The notes under the pieces: generated by a model
Databases searched by the model: none
The model's input: the letters and a program-made list of their open reading frames with translations, nothing else
What the model was told of the DNA's origin: nothing
In this document: positions 12,996-23,946 of the stretch, piece by piece
Layout: each line of letters opens with the position of its first letter
Numbering within the stretch: the first letter of the stretch is position 1
Assembly: GCF_003369915.1 (NCBI RefSeq)
Contig: NC_046676.1
Span: 8,649,501 to 8,713,500 of the forward strand
DNA: 64,000 nucleotides
Source: Drosophila miranda
Taxonomy: Eukaryota; Arthropoda; Insecta; Diptera; Drosophilidae
Direction: 5' to 3'
Position numbers and translations under genes: made by a program

Positions 12996-15910
12996 TTAGA
13001 GAATGGTTATAAACTCGGGATTCATGTAGGAGAATCCAATGAAATCGTTCTGGTCCAAGTTCATCATGAAGAGCTTATCGGTTGGAGTCAAATCTGTCTT
13101 CTCCTTGGTGAAAGCATCATCAAAGTTGCTAATGTCCTTGCGGTGTTTCTGAAAAAAAAGAAAACAGTTTCTGAAAACCGTCTCCGACAGGGCTCCAAAA
13201 CCGAGGGAACACGTACAATTCTGGGTACGATGGGTGGTTCCAGTTCACCCGCCTCGGCCTTTTCCCAATCGATGCTGCCGAAGAAAGGATGCGTGGTAAT
13301 CTCCTGCCTGGCGTATCGACCAGCGCCCAGGCGATTGTTGGGCTTCTTGGCCAGGAACTGGGCAAAGGGAAAACAGTGATCTACATGAATCGAAAAAGGA
13401 CATTCCTGATACTAACACTGGTTAGGATGTCCATGGCGTCCTGGGTGAAGTGCTTGGGGAACACGGCCTTCTTCTCCTTGATGTTGCGAAAGACGGTGGA
13501 CTCATCGTCCCCCTCGAACGGCGACTGTCCGGCCATGAACTCGTAGAGCAGCACCCCATACGACCACCAGTCAGCGGTAATGGAATACGGATCAAAGCTA
13601 ACGATCTGAAAGAGAAGGGTTGCCTTTCAAATCATAAGGGAACTGGGTGATTACGGACCTCCGGTGCCATGTAGTTGGCAGTGCCGCAGAAGGTGCGCGT
13701 GTTATCGTGCTCTGTGACTCCCGCCTTGCTCAGGCCAAAGTCCACGAGCTTCACATGCCCCTCGCCATCCAGCAGAATGTTGTCCAGCTTCAGGTCGCGA
13801 TAGATGATGTCGCGTTCATGCAGGAAGAACAAGGCAATGGCTATCTCCACGGCATAGAATCTGTAACGAAATCTCCCTCAATCTTCCCGTATCGCAGTCA
13901 TCCCTGGATCCCCGATCCACTCACATGGCCACAGACTCCTTGAACCTTCCGTACTGCTGCATGTGGTACATGAGATCCCCGCCCTTGCAGTACTCCATCA
14001 CGAAGAACAGACGGTCCATGGTCTGGAAGCACGAGTGCATGGACACCAGAAAGGGTGGACGACCCGAGAGGGCCAGTACTCTCTTCTCGTTCATCGGCAG
14101 CTCCATGTCGTCCGTCTGGATGATGACATCCTTCCGGAGGACCTTCACTGCGTACAGCTCGTCGGTGCCGCGTCGCTCGGCTAGGAAAACTTTGCCGAAA
14201 GAGCCTTTGCCAATGACCTTGACAAAGTTGAAGTCGGCAGCGCGGATCATGTCGCGCTTGTTCATGTTATGCGGCATATCCTTGTTGTCCATCCGACGCT
14301 TGTCATTGGGTCGCCGATCGTGCTGAGGTTGGGCGAAAGACCCTCAAGAACGGATTACGGCTAGGGGTTACCGATCAGTGATCACTTACCCTGACTTCAT
14401 CGCTCAGACGGGCCATATCATTGACGACATCCACGCAGGGGATGTTGTAGTGCTCGCCCTCCACCTGGGAGAGGAACTTGTACCAGCCGTCGACCGGTTC
14501 CTTCTGCAGTTCCTCGATGCTAAACGAGAAGGAGCCCATGAAGTCGTTGCGCGAGGTACGATCCCAGTCCCACACCTCGATGAGCAGACGCTTGTCTCGA
14601 TCCTGCGGCTGCAGCTCACTACCGGACAAAATAGATCCTTAGTTTCATGCCATGGAAAGGGGAGAGGGACAACGTACAAAGTGAAGGTCTCACTGAAGAC
14701 CGGATTGAGGTTCTTCTGGATGGTCTTGGTCTTCTTTTTGGTGCGTCCCGAACGGTCCGGATGCATTTGGACAGCGATGTACGGATCGCTGAACCCATTG
14801 GTGTCCATGGGAATGAGGTTGGCCGCCTCCTTGACTGGGGGTTAGGATAACCTTTTAAGCAAAAGTCTGGCTATCCTCCACCCACGAGACTTACTGTCGA
14901 CTTTGAGGTTGTTCCCCTTGAGTTCCACGTAGATCAGCAGCCTGCCGCGGACCTCGCTGATGTCCGCTCCGCACATCGGCGGCACCTGCTCCTGGCACGC
15001 ATGATGCACATTCAGGTTGCAGTCTAAAGGGGTGACATGAGAGCCATTAGAGGTGTCTCACCACCCGACAAACGCCCACTCACTCTCGCACTTCACTCCC
15101 TGATGGGCCACGCCGTGGAGCAGCAGGCCGCACTCATCGCAGAAGGTGGGCGTGGTGTAGGTGGTGGAGTTCCAGCCGTGCTTCACCTTGGCGCAGTCCG
15201 CATCGAAGTCCGTGTCCTTGCCGGGGCACTTGAACTCGACAGACTTGCAGCACTTCTGGTGGATGTTGAAGCGGCACTCTGCTTGGAATACAAGTGCAAC
15301 TCAATTAACAACGTTTTCTGCATTTAGGGAAAACATCTCAACCCACCCTCGCACTGAAAACCAGGCTTTCCAAAGCCCCTAATCCCGTCCAACGCGGAAC
15401 GGCGGAAAACACCGAAAAAGAACAGCGAAAACAAAGAAAATTGTGTCAACCAGCAGCGCGCTAATTAAATTAAAGAGCAGTGTGGAAATTTGCGGAAAAA
15501 CTATCCGGCCGCGGGGCCCCGAGGCATTGAATACCCTTGCAGAGGAAACTGTACTACTAGGATCATGGCACCCTCTGCAAGGGTATTCAAAGGGACTACA
15601 AAATACAGGTCCCCTGTCCTTGCGCCGCTCACCAGATGAAGTCCTTGCACTGGCCACAGTAGGTGGGCTGCTTGAAGAAGCGCATCCCGAATCGATGCCC
15701 ATTCACAATCTCCTGGCCCTTGCGCTTCATGGCCCCCTTCCTCAGGCGGTTCTTCATGTAGTTAACAACGTTCGCCTCGCCAACAATCTCCAGCAGATTG
15801 CTTGGTCCCTTGCCGGCAGGTGCCGCGCCCGCACCTACTGGCAGAGCGGCAGCAGCAGGTCCTGACGGCAGCACAGTGGCCCCTGGGGTGGCAACAGCAG
15901 CGGCAGCCAT
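12996..15910 (-). CDS. inaC: eye-specific protein kinase C (inaC)
   Basis: Classical PKC of photoreceptors, needed to deactivate and adapt the phototransduction response in the INAD complex. Eleven coding exons join in frame: 15910-15633, 15378-15347, 15278-15084, 15023-14895, 14834-14678, 14618-14390, 14322-13925, 13860-13659, 13605-13417, 13357-13217 and 13148-12996. They give 700 residues, matching my recollection of the melanogaster protein. In order it has an Ala/Pro-rich N-terminus, two C1 zinc fingers (the first keeps the H-x12-C-x2-C-x13-C-x2-C-x4-H-x2-C-x7-C spacing), a C2 domain ([13 protein letters not shown]) and an AGC kinase domain with GKGSFG, the AVK lysine, YRDLK, DFG and APE. 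The tail carries TPTD and FIGFSY motifs. The C-terminus is ITIL, the position of the INAD PDZ ligand (ITII in melanogaster). The start is [10 protein letters not shown]; an in-frame ATG ten codons upstream (15,940) is less likely. Pkc53E is excluded by the N-terminus and tail. Confidence 0.95.
15347..15378 (-). other. inaC: 32-nt microexon of inaC
   Basis: This exon encodes only [10 protein letters not shown] plus shared codon parts. It lies between a TTAG acceptor and a GTGGGT donor. It is required to complete the first C1 zinc finger: without it the C-x13-C spacing is lost and the frame breaks. Phase 2 entry and phase 1 exit match the neighbouring exons. Confidence 0.85.
15527..15590. repeat. 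perfect 19-bp inverted repeat in inaC intron 1
   Basis: The arms TTGAATACCCTTGCAGAGG (15,527-15,545) and its exact reverse complement (15,572-15,590) flank a 26-base spacer. The ATACCCTTGCAGAGG-type hairpin resembles short palindromes seen at the ends of Drosophila non-autonomous repeats, so this is probably the remnant of a small mobile element. It does not touch the splice sites. Confidence 0.8.
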
Positions 15911-16689
15911 TGACAAGGATGCAGCAACGAGGCAAGACAACGAAAAAAAGGGACTGCTAATCTGGTTGAGAACCGCGCGACGTGGAGACCGTCCAGCAAC
16001 TGAAACGCGTGGTCAAGAGGAGACCCAGACCAAGCGTCGGGGCAGCCAACAAAGTGCCCCCCCCCCCCACAAATGTTGAGGGCAAGACAACGGAAGCCCC
16101 AAAGAAGACCTAAGAAATGAACCCATATGAGAGAACTATTAATCCTCGGGCAATGTATCAGAGCTGCCAATGAACTTTGATTCCGGCTGTAAAAACTATT
16201 CCCAGATACGTACATATATCATCCAGCTGTTAATGAATACATAACTGATTAAATAAGGAAATTAGGTTAATGCTTCATTAGGGATTGTTCAACGCCAGTC
16301 AACCTCCCGGAATCCATTGACTCATCATTACACCAATTACCCCCTTCTTACTGGCTTCATAATCGACAGGTCGGCTCAGACAAGCAGCACAGCGACAGGC
16401 AGGCAGTGAATCGAACTAAGGACTGAGCCCCAAGTGCCATCTCGTGTCTCTTGTTGGGGCCCTTGCCAGTGATAAGTGTAAACAGTTTGGGTAAGGTCAA
16501 GAGGGTGCTTACCTATAGAGCAACGCCATCAACGTCTGCATCAGCATCATCATCTTCAGGACGATTGCAGGGGAGCACTGGGTTCGTGTGTTCGTGTGAC
16601 GTCAATGGCTGGACCAACAGCCGGTCCTGAGTGGGTCAGGACTTGGTCTCGGTCTCGGTCTCGGTCTCGAGCAGCTTTTCTGTGTATGT

Positions 16690-16715
16690 CGGTGTGTGTG
16701 TGTGTGTGTGTGTGG
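16690..16715 (+). repeat. GT microsatellite
   Basis: An uninterrupted run of GT dinucleotides (about twelve units), typical Drosophila intergenic microsatellite. Confidence 0.85.
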
Positions 16716-18765
16716 CAGTTCGCTTCGATTTATTTCTATCTACGGATATGTATATGTTTGTTGTCATTGTTGATTAATTTATGCAACATTTCTCTGACGA
16801 ATGTGCCCTCTTTGGCACCCCAGTCGCCTGTGCTTGGTTTAGTGCAGGGCTAAAAATAGAAATAGAAAACGCAAAATTGAGCACAGAGTGCACACAGTCC
16901 ATGGAAGGACATACACATATATATATGTGTGTACACACACACACACACACAGAAAACCCTGCTGCACAGAACAAACAAACTAAAAGCTTCTGAAATCTAA
17001 ACCAAAACATTTTGTGACGTGGCAACACACACACACGCGCAGGGACGGAATGCATTTAAGCGGAAATGGAAAGCGTTTGTCAGCAGAACAGGAGGTGAAA
17101 CAAACAAGCCAACGGCAAATGTCATTAGAACAAAGTCCAAGCCATTGCATCTCGGCCTCTGCTCAATATATCCATCCGTATCTGTGGCCTGCCACTGTCT
17201 CTCAGAAGTGCACTCAGCGACTCGACAAATATGCACTCGGAGATGGCTACAACACCTGTCAGGTGGTGCTGTGATGGAGGAGGTGGTGGGGTCGTTCAGA
17301 GGGGGGCACTGCCTTAAAGTCCACCCCCCGTTCCCCTTTTTTGCAAATAGATTTCGTTGCCGTAGCAGCTTTTGGTTTCAATTTACGTCATCATTTCCAT
17401 GGCGTCGCCAAACAGTTTTTCCCCCCACGTTCTGCCCGTTCACGAAAGCAGGCCAAAGAGCCAAAGAGCCACAGAGCCAGAGATAGACAGAGTGAGAGAA
17501 ACTTTTTCTGGCTCTCTTTGGCTTTTGTATAACAGTTGAAATTTACTTTTGCTTCCAGTAAGGTCCGAAGGTACCGCAACTGGTCCTTTTCTTGATCGCC
17601 ATTTGCCATGATCCCTTTTTCCACAACGAAATCCTTTGGCGCGGTTTTGAAAGACGTTCTTCTGAGGAGAAAGACCACATTTTGATGCCACAATTTCTTC
17701 GACTTTGCTTTGGTTTCTATTACTTTCGCTTTACGTTGAAAAACCTTCGCACATTTGGTAATTCTTTGAGGTGTTTAGCTGACCTGCGCGCTTGATACCT
17801 ATTGATCTGCATTGCACCTGTGACGAGTGGAAGCCAGAGAGAGACTGTGGTCAAAAACTCCTATAAATTGCAGTGCAAAAGACAACATTTGATCAGCTAC
17901 CAAATCTCTGTACATATGTTTTTCCAGGAAGGCTCTAGGGATTACAAAATACAATGCGAATCACCCAATAGCAATATACAATATCTATGTGGACGATATT
18001 CAGGTAAATAAGCTGAAATGAATTTGGCAAATGGTTGTTTTCTCTACACAATACTCGTATCCCCCATGGAAACGCTTGCCAAAAAAAAGCGCACATTACA
18101 CTTAATATTTACAACTCTTGTGCATTTTATTTATTGCCAATCGGACACCGTACGTGGCACAAAACCGCAGCAATTAGCCGGACAAGAGGCAAATGGCTGG
18201 CCACAATTAACAGTGTCTCATAAAATTGAACGGACACAATGGCGTGAGCTGACAAAGCCACAACACCAGTAGCGGAGGCACCACACGACGAACAGGAGGC
18301 AGGCACATGGAAATGTTGCCTCAAAGTTCGTGATTTGTTTATACGACTCACACTGATGACGTTTTGCCATTACAGAGTGCAACAGAGACAGAGAGAGAGA
18401 GAGAGAGAGGGAAGTGTGAACTGAGTAAACAATAAATTGGCAGCACACAGAAGGAGCGGGAAAACAGGAAGTAATAGAATCGAATCTGTTATACCGAAGT
18501 ACGAGCATAGCCGGTAAATGCCGTCAGGCGCCTGCGCCAAAATGAAATAACTGCCTCTGGAAAATCCTTGCAAAACTCGGCCTGCTAAACGGGCCTGAGA
18601 CGTGGGAACTCGCTGGCAGGCAGGCAGTCGCTTTCGATGGCGTTACAGTGCAGGTGGACGGCACACGCGGCGTATACGTAACGCGGACAACTGTTCACTT
18701 TCCGTCGCGAAATAAATTCGAGGTTGATTTTGATCAATTAAACCTGTCATTTGCCAGGCACTCCC

Positions 18766-18790
18766 ACCCCCCCCCCCCCCCCCACCCCCC
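18766..18790 (+). repeat. poly-C tract
   Basis: A run of C with a single A interruption, in upstream DNA of the RING-finger gene. Similar C tracts occur at 20,441-20,455 and 23,916-23,944. Confidence 0.8.
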
Positions 18791-20232
18791 GCCACAGCCC
18801 CCGTCCCCACTGAATAAAACAGTCAAAACAATTGGGGGGAAAAAAAACTCGCGTAAACAAAACGTGTCCGAGCACTGGAAGGGCCAACGGACCAGCATAC
18901 TGTAGCCCCGCCGCCCGCCCTGGAAATTGCGTCAAGCTCACGCAGCTTCCACGACGGTTGCGTGGGAAACTGGCGAGGCAAGGCGAGGACTCCTCTGCGA
19001 CATTCACCGTTCAGCGTTCGGCCAGAGTGCACGTGGGTTACGCCTGAAGCTCCAATTCGGTTACGGTTTCGGCTACGGCTACGGCCACACTAGACGGGGG
19101 GGTTGAGGGGGTCGGACAAAAGTGTGACACAAAAATATCCCGTAAAAATATCAAGTCAAAGAACAGACATTACTTGCCCCCTCCCCACAAAAAGTGCGCG
19201 ACAAGCTCTGTTATTTTCTGTGGCCCCCAGCCTTTGTGTCTCTGTTTGCACTACTCGTATAATTGAAATTAATGATCCTCGCGGCCGTCTGCTCTCTAAT
19301 TTCGGTTGCTGTCCTGTAACTTTACTGACAGAATGGATCCCAAAACGAGTCCCGACACTTTCTGTTATTAAAAAGGCTTCCCCCCTCAGGGCCAACCAAA
19401 GTAGAAATCAGTCAAAGGAAAGCAAAAATTCATCAACGAAATTATTTTGCACAGAGAATATAAAGTATTTTCCTGGGGGAAGAAGCTGAACAATCTCTTT
19501 TTTTTTATTAAAAACTTGTACATTCCGAATTTGTAAAACGGGCTTAAAAAAGATAGTTTTAATTAATTAAAGTGAATTATATTACAATTTTGACTGGCCT
19601 TTTTTTTGTTTCGACTTGTTGATATCAACATAATTTATAGCCTTTCCTATGTGATGTCCGTTTTAGAGAGCTGTGCGTAGGTAGATCTCTGTCGTCCCCA
19701 TTCGACCTCATTCACGTATCCTGAGGGAGCCTTTAACCCTTCCCAATCAGGACTCCCCCCACACCCACGCCCACGCCCACGCCCACTCATTCAAAGGTCT
19801 CTCAAATTGCAGAATGCAAAATTGATTGCAGCTCATCAGCATCAGAAGCAGAGCAGCAGCAGGGTAGCCAGCGAAGGGGGCACCAGCGACAGCATTAGTA
19901 ATAACAGTAACAGCATGCGAAGGAGAAAGAAAAGTGAAATGAAAGAGAAAGCGAAAGAGAAAGAGAACCAAAGTGGACTCTAGGCAGGGCCAGGCCAGGC
20001 CAGCAGCGGGCCCCCCCCCCCTAGCCAAATTTTTTGTAAGTGTTGTGCCAGTGTCCAAATCGTGATTGCATAATGAGACGCCGCTAAAAGTCAAAGTCCA
20101 AAGGAGAGAAGAAAGCAGAAAAGAGGAGAATAGAAGTAAGAAAAAGTGCCAAGTGTTTGAAAACCAGCAAGCAATATTTCAACTAGCCAGAAAAACCCCA
20201 AAGAAAACCGAAAGAGAACCAAGTGAGAGAGC

Positions 20233-20254
20233 GAGAGAGAGAGAGAGAGAGAGA
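20233..20254 (+). promoter_or_regulatory. GA tract in probable 5' UTR of the RING gene
   Basis: An almost pure GA dinucleotide run ends 28 bases before the initiator ATG at 20,282. It offers several overlapping GAGAG sites for GAGA factor. Whether it is transcribed or lies at the promoter depends on the transcription start, which I cannot place. Confidence 0.4.
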
Positions 20255-20281
20255 CAGAGCGAAAGGAGAGTGTGTGCAGGA

Positions 20282-23200
20282 ATGCCCTTCGGTCGCAAGT
20301 CCCCGCTGGAGGCGCTGGCCCTCCCCGGTGTGATGCTCGCCTACAAGTACAGCCAGTTCCGGCAGCGTCGCCGCGAGGCGGCCAGCCGACGGGTCACCGA
20401 GCGCGAACTCTCGGCGCTGCATCATAAAATCGTAAGTACCTCCCCCCCCCCCCCCCTCCCCGAAAGCGTAGGGAGGCAAAGTCCCTTTTTTTTTTATTAT
20501 ACCGGTGCGTCCGCATCTCGACAGAATGTAACGCAATAAAAGCGGAGATGGGAGCAAACAGAGGAGAGCGGGTCGGGCATCATTAGCCGCGTTAAGCTGC
20601 GGCGACAGAAGCCCAAGCTTCCCAAAGAGAGCCGCTAAGTAGCCGCTCTGCCTCGTTGCTCTGCTTCTTTCGATACCCCCTTCCAAGGAGGGTATTATGC
20701 GTTTGAGCAGGCCTTCGAAATACAATATAGCAGGCCTTCACTCACTCCAATTTAGATCAAAATCAAATGACTATACCCTATAGATGACTCAGAAACAATG
20801 CATTTCCTAGGGCATCAACAGATTCGGTTCACAAAGCCAGACCCTCTTTCTTTTTTAAGGTGTTTCTCGCTTACTGTTTGGTTTTTGCCGCTGTTTTTGT
20901 TGGCAAATAGTTGTACAAATAAAAACCACACACAGCATAGGTGGGGTCCAAGCTCTGGGGCTCTGTTCGGTGTCTGTCAGGGCCCACAAAAGTAGGCAAT
21001 AAAAAACTCTATAACCTGCACGACATTTCACATGTGCTGGCCTGGCCATACACATGTTTTTTGGTGTGGTTGTGGGGTCTAAACTTATTTGCATTTTAAG
21101 AGTCAATAAAATAAATATATGGCAAGCGAAGCAAAAAGCAGGAAAGCAGGATTTCGATTGGGTTTTTGAGCCTGGCTGCGGACTCTCTCCCCGAAAAGTT
21201 CTATGCCTGTCTCAGGATCGTCTTTGGACTTTAAAAGACTTTAAATGGTTTCCATTTGAACAGATCTTAGTGGGTCTCCTTTATGGCCAGAGCAGATAAT
21301 GGTCCTAGAGGGCAGCACCAAGTGCTGAAACCATACGGGCAGTCGTTTTACAGTGAGTCGTGCCGCTGCTCATTTGCATCTGCCACAGGACCGAAATGTG
21401 CAACGCGGGCGAGCGCAAAGTGCCAGGCTCACTTGAGATTTTACGAGACTTGTTTTGAAATTTATGACTTCCAAAGCCATAGACAGCCACGCCCACTTGC
21501 CAAACACACACATTTGCATATAAGTACACGTGGCTGTACAGTCTCTTGTCCGCACTCTGCCACTTACATAAGGAGGGAGAGCAGCAACAAAAACAATCCC
21601 AAAGTGCACAAACTAGAAAAAAAAAAAAAAACAAGTTGGCAGCGCAGGAGGCACAGAGCCAGAGCCAGAGCCAGAGCCAGAGCCTGCCTCTGAGCCTCGG
21701 CTCAACTGTTTTGCATAAAATCTGACGCGTGACTGTAATTTCTGTACTGCGACCTTCAAAAGCAACACACAGTCGCAGCCACACGCACACCAATACACTG
21801 ATACATTAGCCTGCCACAAGGGGGGGGGGGGACAGTCGGAAAATGCTTTTATGCAACATTAAAATTCACAAAAAGCCCAACCAAACTGCGTCCTCAAATG
21901 CTTTCGCAATTAAATGGCCATCAAAGGGAATCAGCTTTGAAGGTTTCCATATTCCATTGGTTTTCATTGGGTTTTTTGTTTTACTTTTGCGCCATTTAGG
22001 GGTAAGGGAAGGAAACGAGTCAGTTCGCATGGCTACCATTCCCATATATGTATGTATCTTCACACTATGTTGTATGCCTGAGCCTTGACTAAAGCCTATG
22101 ACGCAGATTAATGCTGGGCAAATTTCCTATAGAAGTAGACGACACATCCCGCACATGAGACCCGGCTGAGCACCAGCTAAGCAGATGTAATTCCAAAGAG
22201 AATGGGGGCCCAGGACCCCACACGCGTATATAATCCCCAAAAGTATTCAGCGACAAAATTGTCATTTACTCTCGCGATATGTTATTAATGCAAATACGCA
22301 TAATGTATATCAACTTAATTAGCTAAGGAACGAGCAGAGAACGACAATCTCTTTCGGTGGCTTAAAAGGAAAATCCTGTCAAAAATGAAATGCCCTCCTC
22401 CGAAAAAGTCGCGTGACTATCGCACATAAGCCAAGCCGACAAGAAAGAGGTGGTGGTGATCAAATTTATAATTTACTTTGGGCAAACGGCATTGGACATT
22501 GGACATGGAACACCGCGGACAGCGGAAGTTCTCGGACCTCGGGCGGCATTGAAAATAGGTGCAAATTAATGAACCCTGCGCCAGGGGACAAAGGTCAAAA
22601 CGCTGCCATTTCGCTGACAGTTTTTTTTTCTCAAATACGAACGTATTTGCTGCTGCAGTCAGTCCTCCTCCCCTTCCAACTCTTGACCTCTCCCTGGCTG
22701 GTGTTTAGCAATAAATGACCGCACAATTTGACTTGGCACTTGAAACGTGCACAAGAACATGAAAGGAAAAAAAGATGCAGCTTAGTCATACAAAATGCCA
22801 AAACACTGACCAGGCCCTGGTCCTGGGACTGGGATTGGGATTGGTTCGGGTTTCGTTTGATTTGCCTTGGCTTTGGCTCCGTCATGTCAAAGGTTATGCA
22901 ATAGACGATGAGCAGAAAGAATTTCCGCCCCTTTGAGAAAACGGAAGTCTGTGTCTGACAGCAACTCTTCGTTTGCTTTTGGAATCCTACGGGTGAATCC
23001 TTCCTTAGCTTAAAGAGTGCATTGTTACCGGATATTAAAGGGTATTCCCAAGTCGAACAGTCTCCCTGCAGCACTCTATCTCCATTTTCGCTGGTATTTC
23101 CTTGCGGTCAAGTGCACAAATATTTGCCACTGCACCTATCACCTGTCACTCCCTCCCTCTCTCTCTCTCTGCCAATCCTCCTTGTGCCCTTCGCCAGTGT

Positions 23201-23915
23201 GACCATAAATCAGACACAAAAAAACATTTGAAAGTGAATTCCATTTTGAGTGTTCGCTTGGAATGTGTTCTACACCGCGCCACTGGGTGTCGGTCGGATC
23301 GGCTTACCTTGCGGCAAGTCCTCCTCCGTCGCTGCCGCTTCTGGACAAGTTAAATAAATCATTAAAATCAAACATTAATCAATTTGATGGAGAGCGTCGG
23401 CTATTGCCATTTAGCGGGGGGAATGGTCATTAAAGAGCAGCTTTAGGATTTGGCACGCAACGCAGGAGCCGGATATCCGCTGTGCGGCCGCCCCGTCACC
23501 CCCGTCACCCCCGTCACCCTACCATCCTTCCGAGAAGTAATTGAACTTTTGTGTCGCAGCAGACACGCAACGTGCTGCAGGGATAATGGCTGGCGACTCG
23601 GCTCCTCACTTCCTTTCTTTCTTCTTGTACGCTCTGTTAAATATTCAACATGATTTTGAAAATGGCGTCGTGTGTTGCCTTTGTCGTCTGCGAACTTCCG
23701 CTGCCCTTCCCCGCTCTCCCCCTGCAATTAGAGTGCATTAAACTTTGGTGTTTACGCATTGTGAGCGGCAGAGTGGTGGAGGAGACGGAGGAGGAGCTAC
23801 GAGAGCGCTCACGTGCTGCAGAAAGGGTTGTGCCTGCTCGCTGCTCCAACTATCCCTGCACTCTTCAGGGTGCGGCCATGCATTAGCGCGGGTCACGCGA
23901 TGTCTGCGCCATTAT

Positions 23916-23946
<31 letters not shown>

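Larger units (their letters stand above)
15911..20281. other. inaC upstream region and RING-gene 5' region
   Basis: No coding exon is visible. The left end must hold the inaC promoter, since inaC reads leftward from 15,910. A TAATCC homeodomain (Otd-type) site lies at 16,140-16,145, a plausible but unproved photoreceptor element. The right end is purine-rich and probably contains the 5' UTR of the RING-finger gene, including a GA tract at 20,233-20,254. CA/GT repeats lie near 16,690 and 16,935, and a GA tract near 18,393. Confidence 0.5.

Noticed and set aside
20183-20725. 180-codon minus-strand open frame
   Set aside because: Antisense to the first RING-gene exon and poly-C region; contains runs from the GA and poly-C tracts.
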